This document shows positions 23,197-35,497 of a stretch of 64,000 nt of DNA, piece by piece. The notes beneath the pieces are model-generated. The model did not search any database, had not been told where the DNA came from, and saw only the letters and a list, made by a program, of their open reading frames with translations. The DNA is from Collybiopsis luxurians FD-317 M1. Taxonomy: Eukaryota; Basidiomycota; Agaricomycetes; Agaricales; Omphalotaceae. A program made the translations under genes and the position numbers. The stretch's first letter is position 1. Each line of letters starts with the position of its first letter. Where the stretch lies: NCBI GenBank assembly GCA_000827265.1, contig KN834773.1, positions 486,541 to 550,540 of the forward strand, written 5' to 3'.

Positions 23197-24538
23197 ATGT
23201 ACCACCGTTCTTTTTTACCAATATTAGCCTCATTAATCACATCGTGGACCAGCATCGTTAATGCTGCCTCCCAGCCGTTGCAGCAGATTACTGCAAACAT
23301 AGGACCAAACCCTAACAATGTTGGAATGTATCTCTACAAACCTTCTAAATTGGCTTCTCCTCTTCCTCTCATCGTCGCCATTCATCAGTGTACCGGATCA
23401 GCGACGGGATACTTTCAAAGCACACAATACGCCAATCTTGCGGACCAATATGGATTCTTGGTCATTTACCCCAATTCCCCTCGTAGTGGAAGTTGTTTTG
23501 ATGTTAACACACCGCAAACGCTGTCTCACAATGGAGGTGGGGACTCTCAAGGTATTGCTTCGATGGTGACCTATGCAATCTCCACATACGGGGTCGATTC
23601 CACCAAGGTTTTCGTCACGGGGACTTCTTCTGGAGGTTAGCCGAGTTGTTAAGATCATCGACCCAAACTCACCTATGTATTAGCTATGATGACGAACGTG
23701 ATGTCCGGCTCTTACCCTAACCTTTTTGCTGCTGCTTCTGCATACTCTGGTGTACCCTTTGGGTGCTTTGCTGGCTCTAGCGACTGGAACTCACAATGCT
23801 CTACCGGTGAACTCATCAAGACTGCTCAGCAATGGGTAAGTACTGAAAATCTGCTCTTGTGCTGTTTTGGGCTTACCATAGCATCAGGGCGATGAAGTCC
23901 GGGCTGCTTATCCCGGATATTCAGGATCCCGTCCGAGAAGTGAGTTTCTGTACCAATTTTTCTATTTCATGCTTACGTTTTCGCTCGTTCGAATCTAGTG
24001 ATGCTATGGCACGGAACAGCAGATACAACCCTCGCTTATCCAAACTACGGAGAAGAAATTAAAGAGTGGACTAACGTTTTGGGTGTATCTCAGACAGCTA
24101 CTACCACGACTTCGAATAATCCTCAATCGGGATACACTAAGACCACCTACGGCTCAGTCGTAGTTGGCTACTCTGCCGCGGGGGTCGGCCATACAGTCCC
24201 TGTTCATGAAACTATCGACTTACAGTGGTTCGGTATTCCGTAAGTCATGTGGTCGTTCGGGTGTACAGCAGGATTTAGCATTATTTTCTTCTCTTAGATT
24301 CAGCTCTTCTACGCCTCCAGTCACTACCCCCCCTGGTACTACTACTCCTCCTGGTACTACTACTCCTATTTCAACTCCCCCAGTTTCTACCCCTCCCACC
24401 AGCACCGCACCATCGGGGCCGACTCAAACAGAATGGGGTCAATGCGGAGGAATTGGATGGACTGGGCCAACGGCTTGTGTCGCTGGGACAATATGCGACA
24501 CTTTCAACGCTTATTACAGTCAATGTCTCCCCGCTTAA
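23197..24538 (+). CDS. Secreted CE1-type acetylxylan esterase with C-terminal CBM1
   Basis: Five exons (23197-23635, 23684-23835, 23888-23939, 23999-24239, 24298-24538; 1125 nt, 374 residues). Signal peptide about 1-23 ([13 protein letters not shown]...), then an alpha/beta hydrolase of the PHB-depolymerase/CE1 type. Visible parts are the IHQCTG oxyanion region, nucleophile elbow [20 protein letters not shown] with the acid, and [10 protein letters not shown] with the histidine. A Thr/Pro linker built from repeated PPGTTT units leads to CBM1 ([19 protein letters not shown] ... YYSQCLPA). The enzyme removes acetyl groups from xylan while bound to cellulose. Close relatives include feruloyl esterases, so the exact substrate is inferred. 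Frame and splice sites are clean. Confidence 0.9.
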
Positions 24539-25938
24539 TGCGACATCTTTGGCTCACACACTCTATGAAATAACATGTATGTGGTTTCCAATGTACGTAC
24601 AGTATACACGATATTTTGGGTTACAATTCCTCCATCCGCTTCTGTCCTCGTCAACACCAAAGGCTTTCCCCAAGGTCCCGTTACTCAACCGCGAGTACTG
24701 TCAGGAGCCTGGACGGGCGCCACTAGTTAAAGCTTCATCAGTCGGCGCTAACCGCCTTTCTTCCTAACGTCGACCTTGCGCCGGCCATTACTGTTGCTTT
24801 AGTGGTCAAAATACTGTCAGTTTCGTACGCGTCACACCATGACCACTGTCGATAAATCTTCATATTCTGCCCACTGGTCCTCTAGGCCTCCTTATTCTCA
24901 ACTCCAGCTTCCTGAATTGCCCGAGGAAAATGTGGATGATTATATTGCGGATGGTTATAAGGATGAGAGAGCTGGATGATGACCCAAGGCTCCTGAGTTT
25001 TCCATCGAGGTCTGAAAATGCTTTGCTTGAGCATCGGGTTCTTTGCTTCCACGGATATCATGGCGACCCCGATATCTGACTCCAGAACTGCAGAAATCCT
25101 AGTTTTGCGTCATCCTAGTTTGCAAGTCCTGATACAGAATGGCTCGTCCATGTCTCTATAAAGAAATAGTCGTCTTGAACCAGAACCAGTTAGGGCCTCC
25201 TAAACTCAACGAGATCTTAGCTGACACGTCTTTCGGTATCCATACCGAGCGTTTCGATGTATGCTATCAACCGCCAAAGGGTGAAGGAGATCCGATAGCA
25301 TTAGCCGCCATCATTCGTGCTGTTGTTCAAATTATCCCAGTAGCGGCTCTCCGTTCGTTTTGAAATTTCCTGCTTGTCCAAGTTAAAGGTTTTGTCTGTC
25401 CCACGGCGCTTTAGTCGGGTATGGGTCAGTGACCTCGCCTCGAACGGCTTGTGTCTTTAGGGCGACATGCGATACAGCTAGTGCATACCTGGTGTAGCGA
25501 AATCTCTGGGTCCCACCTCTTCAAATCAATGAACATGGATCCAGATGTACGGTTTACAACGCATGTGAAATATGCACGACAATTCAGGTTAGCAGCTCGA
25601 ACTCTTCACTCAATCAACTTTGGTTTGCGATATGTGAACAAAGAATTAGGAGACAGAAAGCGCTTGCATAGAGATAGTGTACAATCTAGACTATGGTACA
25701 TATGGTACATTAGAATTGTGTTGAGATAAGTGGAAGGCATACTGTTAAACGGAAGGCATAATCAAGAAAAAGGCATATACGTAGAAGTGGGCATAGGTAA
25801 TGAATGCAAGATGCAACCGAAAGCATATGATGATAAATGAAATGATAAGAAAATGGGAAACTCTCGAACCTCTCTCGACTCCACTCAACTCATCGACTCA
25901 CGAAACCATCCACCCACCAGAAGATCATTTAGATGCAG
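24539..25938. other. Intergenic region with small uncertain frames
   Basis: 1.4 kb without a supported gene. Two short frames look mildly coding: 24839-24979 (+, 46 codons, MTTVDKSSYSAHWSSRPPYS) and 25139-25363 (+, 74 codons, MARPCLYKEIVVLNQNQLGP). They are in different frames and may be pieces of a decayed gene. From about 25680 the sequence is AT-rich and purine-rich. Confidence 0.4.
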
Positions 25939-27020
25939 TCAAAAACCCATCGATCCCCCTCCTACAATCCCTCCACTCGCTTCAGCCCTTGCCAACACCG
26001 AAGGTTGTCGCAAAAGCGCCATTGCCTGATAGCGAGCATCGTCGAGAGCACCCAATAGCCAAAACAACCCCGCCGCCATAATCCCCATGCAGAGCATCAA
26101 CACAAACCAATGCATCTGCTCTTTCATCCATAGAACGTGATAGGACTGCATCGTTCTCCGATACCTTTTTCGGCACGACTTGCTGGTGCTCTCCATATAT
26201 TTCCCCATCGCAGATTCTTGGGTTTTGGCTATCATCCAGGATAACGGCCAGAGCACCAAGAAGAAAATGTTCCGGAAAAGCTCGGGGAACTTGGTCCGTT
26301 TGTCTAGCCAATCCCAACCGTGTAGGACGACCGATGATCCGCGTTTGGTGCAGTCGTAACACGATGAGACAGTAGTAGACGTGATGGAGACGGAGAGGGA
26401 GGAGAAAAGGTAGAGGGAAGTTTGAAGGTGGATCGCTGCTTCGCGGAAGGCGCGTTTATGGGCGGTAGAGGGTGATAGCGGTGTTGGTTCTGTCGAGGAA
26501 AGTTATATTTGGAGCACAAGTAGAATATAACGCAACAACGAACCGATAAATAAGAGACAATTGTTTCTTTCGCTTAACACACGGATAGCTAGCGGAGATA
26601 GCCAGTTGGGATCGGCTCGTTCAACGGGAATCCATCGCTCAGGATCAACAGGCTGTTGGGAGGGGAAAGGTGAGCCCTTGCAAAGGTTGGAAGTGGCGAT
26701 TCGGAAGCTTACCGCGCACTGCTCTAAGTTCCACAGCCTGCATACCCTCCTCGTATCTAGTCCACCGTTTGGGTGAAGCATCACTTCCCCTTCCATGTCC
26801 GGGAGCATTTCGTGGCGAATCTTGTAGATGTGCGAGTAGAATTTCACCCGAATCCATCTGCGAAGAGCTCAGTCAAATAACGAATGGCCTAGCTTGATAC
26901 TCACCCAGGAAGGGGCGCTAGACGTTTCGGAGGATACTTCATCCCCCAAGTACTCTCTCGAGCGGCTTGGGTAGCCACTGCGAGTTCCTTCGGTGTCGGA
27001 AGTCCGAGTGCAACAGGCAT
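25939..27020 (-). CDS. Unidentified membrane protein, 293 residues
   Basis: Four exons: 27020-26905, 26857-26713, 26652-26583, 26489-25939 (882 nt). All three junctions are canonical and in phase. The N-terminal half is soluble (MPVALGLPTPKELAVATQAA, then HIYKIRHEMLPDMEGEVMLH, then PERWIPVERADPNWL). The C-terminal half has two hydrophobic stretches, FPELFRNIFFLVLWPLSWMI and HWFVLMLCMGIMAAGLFWLL, separated by a basic loop, so two membrane passes are likely. No catalytic motif is recognised. A minus-strand TATA box about 155 bp upstream supports the start. Possibly an organelle membrane protein; that is only inference. Confidence 0.65.
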
Positions 27021-28449
27021 GTTGAAAAGTCGGACGTGGCGTATGAGATAAATCTGTTTAAGAAAAGTAAAGTGGAAATTAGTCAAATGGGAGGGGAAGA
27101 GGAGGGAAGGGAGGAACGAGTACGGGGATTAGAGATCGACAAGACCTGAGAACCTGAAGGAGAAGGACGCTCACTATATAACCTACAGTGCTGACGCTTT
27201 AGCCGACAAGTTCATGTCTATCGTTGGCGACGTTGTTCCATACAAGGAATCGTCGCCAAAACCATCTGCCTCGAGGGAGTCAACAAGAAGAATCAGAATT
27301 CCTAGTCGCTGTCGGAGTATGATTCCTGTCATTAAGACAAAACGGGAAGAAGGTCGTAGCTGTCATTTTTACGCAGAGTTCATTGAAATAAGATAAGACT
27401 CGGAGTCAGCCAGTAAGGCGTGCATTTAATTCTGAAAAATAAAAATCTTTCACGAAGCTTTCTCCCATAGGATGAAAGAACGAACTCACCAGTAAATCGA
27501 TTGAAGGCATAAACAAGACCAATATTTCTCCGTTTCTGAAGCATTGAATGGACCTCGCTATCGTAGCGTGGATACTTTGTGTCGGTAAGAGAAAAATACA
27601 AGATTTTTACGCCGAAAATGGCAAAAGAGGGTACCTTGTACTCGAAAAGTCACAATGTTGCCAGTTTCTGAACTACAGTAGATTTACAAGTACAGATGTC
27701 AGGGATAGCAAAATTAGACGTTAGGAGGCAGTAAGCCTTGGTGAAATAGAGCCCAATGACCAGGGAGCTCGCTTGTTCAAAGGGATGATGGTTGCATAAG
27801 GACAAGGGCGCCCAAAAAAAGATGACTTACCCACGCCTCAAGCGTGCTGTTTATTCATGTTGATGCACATCATGTGCCTCCATCTTGCCTCCATCTTATC
27901 TTATCTTGGGCGTCTATCATTAGGGACTCCTAAGCGTTGTACTGTAACTCCGTACTACGAGTATGCACGCCTCAACCGGCACTTATTCAATTTAAGTCAG
28001 TTGTTAGCGTTTAGCGCTTAGCATTACTCGGCTGGCTTTTCACTCAATGCTTTTCCGGATTGTTAACATTGAGGCAAGGGCGTTGTCTGCCGCTGTGTGA
28101 ACAAAATAGCAAAAGATGAATTTTTTTGAATGTGCTCTTTTGCTTTAAATTTCCCGCTTTACCCCCTTTTCTGAGGCGTTTCGCTGTGTTAGTAGCGCTA
28201 TGAAGCACCGGCAAACCAGGTGAATATAGCTACGGGGATTCGATTTGATCATACACTTCATTGCCATCGATGCCTTTGCAGTTGTTTTACTCAACACCAC
28301 ATACATTCCGCTTTCAGATCTTTTCCGGTTTCGTCAGACTTCTTCCTTTTCTTACATGTTTGACAATTAGGCGGCGTTGAACCGCCGCTGGCCTTTTACA
28401 TATAAAAGAAGAATCCCTGGCAATCTTTTGCGGCCAAGGGCTTGTCATT
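27021..28449. other. Intergenic region between divergent genes
   Basis: Mostly non-coding. One coding-like stretch on the minus strand (about 27650-27485, DTKYPRYDSEVHSMLQKRRN) ends in a GTGAGT donor but has no convincing start, end or partner exon; it may be a relic. The rest is the promoter side of the S28 peptidase and holds a CATCTTATCTTATCTTGG stretch near 27890. Confidence 0.4.
27175..27181 (-). promoter_or_regulatory. TATA box upstream of the membrane-protein gene
   Basis: TTATATA on the minus strand, about 155 bp before ATG 27020. A possible 5'-UTR intron end (TTAAACAG) lies between. Confidence 0.35.
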
Positions 28450-30942
28450 ATGTTGTTCAGCGCATTCAGCTCTTTCGCTCTATGTTTACAAATTACTGTG
28501 GCAATCCTTCGTGAAACTGGGGCGAACGGATATACAGTGCGCGGGGCAATTGCGCCCACTCACGAAATCCTACTCAGTGAGCCTGTCGTCAGTCGAAACG
28601 GCACCCTGCTTTCTCCCTACGGTGAGTTATTCTTGATGAACATCTGACTGGATAGTGACCCACCGTCGCTTTGACTTTCCACAGATACTGTGTACTTCTT
28701 TGATCAGTTGGTATGAAGACTCTCCTCTCGAAATCCCCTAATGCTCCCTTATCGCTTCCAAGATTGACCATACCAATCCCTCACTGGGAACTTTCAAGCA
28801 ACGATACTGGCATACATATGAATGGTATGAAACCGGTGAGTCTCCCTACCTTGTTTCTGACGATCTTACTGACCTTTTCGCAGGTGGTTCGTTCTCAGAA
28901 TCTCAAAACAGTTATCTCCAGCATTTGACCTGATAGTCCACCTAGGTCCAATCATCCTTTTCACTCCCGGAGAATCCAACGCTGAATGTAGGTAAAATAT
29001 ATCAAAGGTCTATTTCTTGCCGACTCCGAGCTCATTCCTGCCATTAGTCTACACAACGTATCTCACGAACGCAACTATCAATGGGCAAATTGCACAACAA
29101 CAGAATGGTTCTACAATTGTACTCGAGCATCGTTATTTTGGCGAAAGTCATCCCGTCCCCGACCTATCTGGCAAGAACATGAAGTTCCACACCGTTCAAC
29201 AAGCTATTGATGATCTAGAATATTTCGCCAACAACGTCGTTCTTCCAATGCCAAACGGTATGGAATTTGGTCGCTTGAGTGCTTCGATGATAACGTTCCA
29301 TTCGTTGGAAAGGCAGTAACTTACCGCCCGCAAAGGCACCTTGGGTATTTCAATGGTCTCCGTAGTTTCACAGAAACTCACCATTCGAACTTAGATACTG
29401 GTCGGAGGAAGTTATTCCGGTGCGCTGACCGGTTGGACCATGGTCAAGTAAGTATCATTCCAATTCACATTTGTGGTGATTTTGAATCGGTCTCAAAAGT
29501 AAACCTGGTGTTTTTTGGGCGGGATATGCATCCTCAGCGGTCGTTGAGGCTATCCTGTAACAGATACATTTTTTGTGTTTCTTTGCTCTATGCTCAGCAT
29601 GAGCCTTTTCTAGGGACTATTGGGGCTATTTCGAGCCCATTCGCCAGTTTATGCCGCAAAATTGCTCTGCGGATATCGAGGCTGTCATTGCCCACATTGA
29701 TCAGGTCTTCACGAGCAACGATACCACTGCAATTCAAGCTCTGAAAGACAACTGGGGCTTGGGGGAAATAACTCACTTGGACGACGTTGCTGCTTGTAAG
29801 TATCCTTACCTTCCGGGATGGTTATTCATGCTGATGAGTTTGTCAAGCTCGTAAGTCGAAACTCTAAGTTTAGATCACTTAGATCTTTCTTTTCATCCCA
29901 ATTTCAGTTCGTAGCAATCTCCGAGACTGGGAATTCCTGCAACCCAATCAAGGCCCAGGAACACTCTTTTACCAGTTTTGCGATGCATTGGAAGTCAAGG
30001 ACGGTGTTAATGCTCCTGCTACTGGATGGGGCGCTGACCATGCCATCACTGCGTGGGGATCCTTCTGGAACTCAACGTATCTCAATATTCGTGAGTCGTT
30101 CAATCGCAAAGAATGATATGAGGGGGCTTATCCATGACAGTTTGTGGTGGTTCAGATACAGTGTAAGTATCCGATGAATACCAACAGTTATCTTAATTGA
30201 CGTAACTTCTATTCAGTGAATGCCTGGGTACCTATGACCCGTCTTCAGAGCTCTACACTAATACCTCTTTGAGTAACGATGATCGCTCGTGGTCTTGGGT
30301 TCTGTATGTACTTTTCTTTACGGAGCTTCAACTCGCTATCTAATCTGTTCTGATAGTTGTAACGAACTTGGTTATTTCAAGGTAGAGTAAAGACGAAATT
30401 CATGTCCGTGTATCAAACTCACTTTTCACTAGGACGCAGCTCCGAGCGGTGCAACCACTCTTGTGTCACGACTCGTTCAGCCATCTTATGACATTGTACG
30501 TGGGCTGAACAATTTCAAACGCTTATTTGATCTTTCCCTCGATAGCGTCAGTGTGCATTGATGTTCCCAGACGTTTTTGCTTCACCTGAAGATGTTCCTT
30601 TGATTGGCGGAGTAGCCAATATAAATCAAGCTTACCACGGCTGGAATCTGACCATCGACCGTCTTATCTTTGCCAATGGACAACGTGGGTGATTTGTACT
30701 CAATCCTCAACTCCATTACTGATGTGGTTGAGAGGACAGGTGACCCCTGGAGGGAGGCAACGGTTTCTGCAGATGGGGTAGCTCGAGAAAGTACAGACAC
30801 TCAACCTATTCTAGACAGCGACGGGTTTCACTGCTCAGACCTACTTACCTCCCTTGGACAAGCTGACCCCTCTGTCCTGGCTGTGCAAACCAAGGCCTTA
30901 TCCTACATCCGGATGTGGCTTGCTGAGTGGACTCCTCTTTGA
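28450..30942 (+). CDS. Secreted serine peptidase of family S28
   Basis: Multi-exon gene from ATG 28450 (signal peptide MLFSAFSSFALCLQITVA) to TGA 30942, roughly 550 residues. Exon 1 ends 28621, exon 2 is 28685-28710, exon 3 starts 28763. Diagnostic S28 blocks are FFDQLIDHTNPSLGTFKQRY, GPIILFTPGESN, NGSTIVLEHRYFGES, the nucleophile block LVGGSYSGALTGW, FANGQRDPWREATVS (acid region) and DGFHCSDLL (histidine). Family members are prolyl-type carboxy- or aminopeptidases working in acid extracellular or vacuolar compartments. About a dozen introns are consistent with mushroom orthologs. All recognised junctions can be joined in phase, including one ~100 nt intron after YEWYETG. The gene looks functional. 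Confidence 0.87.
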
Positions 30943-31392
30943 TGTTGTTATTTAATCAGCTTCGTTTTCGTCGTTATTATGGCATATACATAATGTTATC
31001 TCGTTTAAATACTCAGGTTTCCAATTTGTTCGTTAACAACACCTCCGCAGCGTTACCAAATTTGATCCGTAATATTTCCAGCTTTGGCATCTAAGCGCCC
31101 GTGGCCTTGGTTACAGCGGCGGTGTGACATTCGGTCGTACTTTCGGTAGTTCAAGTACCATGAGGTGCTAATACTCCATGCGGCTTCAAACATGCACATG
31201 TACATCCTCGCAGATCAACGCACGCCAAAAAAATTCCGAGGGATGCTGTACATACAGTGATAAGAATCGTTACTATATTCCCACCCGAAACACGGTCAAT
31301 GACTCAAAAGCAGTCATATATAGGCTGTGATCTCTATCGTTATAAAGTGTTCCCGTCGAGCAAGCCCTTATCCAGGTTGCTCCCTTCCTGTT
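30943..31392. other. Short intergenic region
   Basis: 450 bp. Holds CATATATAGG at about 31315-31323, a plausible TATA box for the next gene. Nothing else seen. Confidence 0.5.
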
Positions 31393-32392
31393 ATGCCTGC
31401 TCTTCGAAATAATCGAGGTAGACCGAAAACCAACTTCAGGCGAAAGAAACCCCTTCAGGCCCCGAGTGTGGAGCTCATAGCAGAATTTATTTCCAACCAT
31501 AACAGACAGGAATCTTGCCCTCTTTTTTACCGAGTCCCACCCGAGGTTCGCAATGCCATTTTTCTATACACTCTGCTTAGCTATGAAGACCAAAGCATCA
31601 CTTATCCCAACGACGCCCATTACTCTCGTCCAGATTATCGTTATTCCGTCCGGATCGATCCACGTTTATTGCAAACCTGTCGTCTTATTTACCTCGAAAC
31701 TCGATTCCTCCCAGTGATAGCTTACGAGCATACATTTTGGTGCCATCGGGCTCCTCCTGGTGTGGTTCATGCTAGTGATCCACAGGCATACTTTGAAAGA
31801 TTTACGGAAGAGCAAAGGGACCATGTTGACCAGGTTCATTTCTTTACGCAACAGTACTATCTCGAGGAGGATTTCCCCCGCATCTGCCAATTAGAATCGA
31901 TAAGATCCCGTTCACTCAAGGTAACGCTCAGACATGGCGATTGGTGGTTTTGGGAGGATAATAATCCTCTGCAATTAAAGAACGGATGGGCCGATAAATT
32001 GGTCCATGTGAAAGGACTCGAAGAAGTGATTCTTGAATTAGAAACTATGGAGAGGGATAAGGAACAGGTATTCGAAGTTTGCGTTACCCAGTTGAAATTT
32101 TGGTATTAACTTTTTGGTTACGATTTTACAGATCTATTCCATTGCGGAGCGTGTACGTAAAGAAACATACCCCGCCCAGGATGGATGAATTTTCAGCACA
32201 CATGGAAACCCTCTTGTCAGATCTGAATGGATGGGCCCAAGTAGACTGGAGTATCTCCGCTATGATTCATCACAGAGCGAGTGGGTAAATAGGGATTACG
32301 ACTCTTCGGAAGCGTGGGTTCCAGATCCTGGGCTAAAATATTGCATTGTCAAGATTAAGTGGACTGCTCATGAGAGGGGCGGGGAGAATTGA
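31393..32392 (+). pseudogene. Fungal DUF7730-like protein with in-frame TGA
   Basis: Starts at ATG 31393 (MPALRNNRGRPKTNFRRKK). Exon 1 runs to 32067, a 64 nt intron ends at 32131. The blocks FYRVPPEVRNAIFLYTL and IDPRLLQTCRLIYLETRFLP are typical of a large family of uncharacterised fungal proteins with an F-box-like N-terminus. Exon 2 reads IYSIAERVRKETYPAQDG, then TGA (32186-32188), and continues in the same frame with IFSTHGNPLVRSEWMG to a normal stop at 32392. The 67 codons after the stop still look like family sequence, so the simplest view is a recent CGA (Arg) to TGA mutation. Family name given from memory of motifs; treat it as tentative. Confidence 0.65.
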
Positions 32393-33998
32393 TGACTTGT
32401 TGGTTAGAGCCACTGTCCTTTCAAGTGGTATTATCTTGTTCTCAAAAACAAGTACCATTTTGTCTGAACCAGAATACATAGATGATACATATAGCAAAAT
32501 AAAATGACAGCAAGTTTAAGACGTTGCTTATGGTACTGACCGGCTGCGCTACCTACCCTTAGAGCACAAGAATTTTGAATGATATTCTGCCGATATTTTA
32601 CCTATATGAAAGTCAACTTTCAGCTCTTACGCGATCTGCAACACCGACCATATTGCTTGATCTCCTGTGACAGCACTAAAGGCACCTGGTGCGATATGCG
32701 ACCCACTGATGACAATGTTTGAAGCACCACGAAGAACACTGGTGCTTGCTGCCGCCGTTGTTCGCTGATTCGAAGATCTGGCGGAAGTTTGAAAGGCTTT
32801 ATAGGCCGCTAGATTGTTAGTCCATTGCACGTCGCCTAACTTTGTCTATCACAAACCTGAAGTCCTGCGCCTACGTTTTGGACCGACACTAGTTTGCATG
32901 ACTGGTCGATCGCCGTCTAAGTGAGCAAGAAGATTGTGGCAAGGTTAACTTTAGCGCCGACGCACAGGAAATATTCTGCAGATAGCCTGAGACCCACCAC
33001 GGTTAATGATGCTTCGTTGACTTCCCCTGACGGCACCGAACTCTCCACGTAAAATACCTCGGCGATATCTAGTCCTAGTACCACTTCTTCTAAATGGCGC
33101 TACAGAAAATGTGGACATCAATAATCGACTGAGCGGTTTACTTGCAATCGAAGTTCACCATGCTCGCCCGTTACTAGCAGCTCATTGGTTAAATTATTAC
33201 TCTCGTACTCGGCCGACTCGGAGTTTGTTTCAAAACTGCTTCGACGTTGAAAAGCCATCAGAGCATGTGAGGTCCTATTCACCCTCGACAATGCACTATG
33301 CAATGCCCAAAAAATTACGTGAGAAATAGGAAGGGTAAAAGGGCCATGAAATAGAATTACTTTTTCCACATATTTTTCGTCCGAAAATTAAGGTATTTTT
33401 CACTTGAAAGAGAATCAGACATTTTTAGTAAATTTCGCCTGAAATATCATAGAAATTTCGGTCCCATTTTCGCCAGACAAAGAATAAAAATTTCATATGA
33501 AAACTTGATTCAATTTCACTCGACAAAGGAGCCGAAATTTACCTCCTTTTGCGGCTCAAATCCTGCCAGTAAATGACGTTATTTTACACGCGTGAAAGGG
33601 CAATTCAATAGCAGCTCTTTCATGCAGGTAAAAGATTATCTTTTACACCTGAAAAACGAAATGGGACGTTATTGGGACTTAACGTCCTGATAATGTTCCG
33701 TTTATCAGGTTGGACTACCATTTTTGGAGGCGGCGCTTGCAAGGCGCTTCCCATACATGGCAAGTTCGCGGTAAGTTCACTTCAAACAATGTTTCTTTGT
33801 TCGTCGAACTATATATACTCAGGAAACTTTGACCTCAATCCTTCCATTGCCTTCTCCATTGTCTCACTGTTAGCTGGCTATCGGCTCCCTAACACTCATT
33901 TCATTTCATCGCGTCATTCAGGTTCTCCTTTCAGTGAGTGCAGTTCATGAGTACTCTATTTCATTTCTGACTGCTCTCTTGCAGATTTGCTTTATTCA
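32393..33998. other. Repeat-like, AT-rich intergenic region
   Basis: Minus-strand frame 32830-32627 contains RGASNIVISGSHIAPGAFSA, a pattern seen in short basidiomycete leader segments, but no start or gene follows. 33400-33660 is AT-rich with many copies of GAAATTTC-like words in both orientations. A hairpin GGACGTTA / TAACGTCC (33664-33671 and 33680-33687, 8 nt loop) closes this block. Possibly a decayed small transposon. Confidence 0.4.
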
Positions 33999-35311
33999 AT
34001 GCCCCGATCATCTTCGCATAGAACAATATCGCAATCTCCCTACAAACGCCCCTCTGGCCACCGACAACCTTCGCCTGGCGATGCAGCCACTCTTCCAGTT
34101 GATCTGAGCTCATCTCAGATGGTCTCTCCTGATATGGTAGGCAGTTGTTCCATTCATTTTGAAACCCTTTGCTCATTTATACTAATAATGCCACTCGTAG
34201 AATCACACCCGTCGCGGTTCTGCTACTCTCCCTATCGATCTTAGCACGCCCAGCGACGGGGAAGTCTTCCCTAATATGTCTAGCACGGTGAGCATCAGTT
34301 CCATTGAGTTTACTATTTTTTCCTTACAGGATCCTTTAAGCATCGCACCCCTCGACTTCGAGTTTATGGCCGTCACGGACGCGCAAATGCCTTGCCTGGA
34401 CGTTCAGCTGCGGCCGGGAGTGACATTGGTGGTACTAGCAGTGAAATCGACACGGCACTCGTTCGTCCAGCTCACCTTAGTTTCATTTTCATACCCTTTG
34501 CTCATTCATGCTAATAAATGCAACTCTTAGAACCACACCCATCACAATTCTGCTGCTCCCCTCATCGATCTTAGTGGGTCCAGGGACGGGAAAGTCTTCC
34601 CTAATACTTCTAGCACGGTGAGCGTCAGTTCTGTTTGGTTTACTAGTATTTACTTACAGGATCCTTTAAGCATCGCACCCCTCAACTGCGAGTTTATGGT
34701 CGTCGCGGGTGTGCAAATGCTTTGCCTGCAAGTTCAGCTGCAGCCGGGACCGACGTTGGTGGCTCTAGCAGCAAAATCGACACCGCAATCGTTCGTCCAG
34801 CTTACTTTATTTTGTCCTTTCAACCTGCTCATTTGTCTTTTTTTATTAAATACAAAAAGGATGATTCACCCGAGGCTGCATCGAATACCCCGGTTCCCTC
34901 TCCCAATCCTCCAGAGCTTCGCGATCCTTGACGAGACCTGAGACATCTTCGCGAACTGCTGGAAACTTTGAAAGGAGAACTTACTTGCCCAGTTTGTTTT
35001 GAGTTGGCGTTTGAGCCTTACGTGTGAGTGTCCTTGTGAATTGCTTCATTTTAGTTTTGTTTTTCTAATTCTGGTGCAGGGCTAAGTGTGGTCATTTCTA
35101 CTGCAGTAAGTGCATTATGAAAATGCAAGAACTATCCGCGAAAGGGAAAAATGAAGATGCTGTTTGTGGCATCTGTCGGGAGCCATTCTTTCAACCTCCA
35201 AGGCTTTGCATCCCTATGAAGAAACAGGCTCATGCGATCGCTGTCGCCGATGGTGTTCCGGTACCTGAGTCGGTACTCTTTGAATGGGTTAAACCTTGGT
35301 ACAGACGTTAA
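33999..35311 (+). pseudogene. RING-finger (C3HC4) protein with tandem exon duplication and in-frame TGA
   Basis: Starts at ATG 33999 (MPRSSSHRTISQSPYKRPSG). A Ser/Pro-rich N-terminal part contains two copies of a 330 bp unit, each with an exon reading NHT..AxLxIDL..P and a second reading GSFKHRTPxLRVYGR. The last exons carry the RING: CPVC, CGHFYCSKC and CGIC with PYV joined by a short intron, then a C-terminal WVKPWYRR. This would be an E3 ubiquitin ligase type domain. Between the two halves the frame reads ELRDP, TGA (34929-34931), RDLRHLRELLETLKGELTC, so translation of the RING from the upstream start is blocked. A CGA to TGA change would explain it. Splicing around the repeats is not fully resolved. 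Confidence 0.6.
34171..34830 (+). repeat. 330-bp tandem duplication inside the RING gene
   Basis: Positions 34201-34500 and 34531-34830 align at a constant offset of 330 (e.g. GATCCTTTAAGCATCGCACC at 34330 and 34660). The unit contains an intron with its splice sites and keeps the reading frame (330 = 110 codons). Exact ends are uncertain by a few tens of bases. Confidence 0.85.
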
Positions 35312-35497
35312 AATTCTGGATTCCTATTTTTACCTTCAATGAATCTTGCTCAGCTACAGTTGTGTCTAGTCGTTAATGTAAATCTTTGCGTATCATATAT
35401 GAACATTCTGTACTTGGAAACTCGACAAGCCGCAATTCCATGAGAAGTTGGAAGTGTCAAATTGTAAAACTGCGACTGTTCTTTCGATGATGATATA

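Noticed and set aside
33400..33687. A defined MITE in the AT-rich block
   Set aside because: Inverted words and one hairpin are present, but no paired terminal repeats or target duplication could be fixed.
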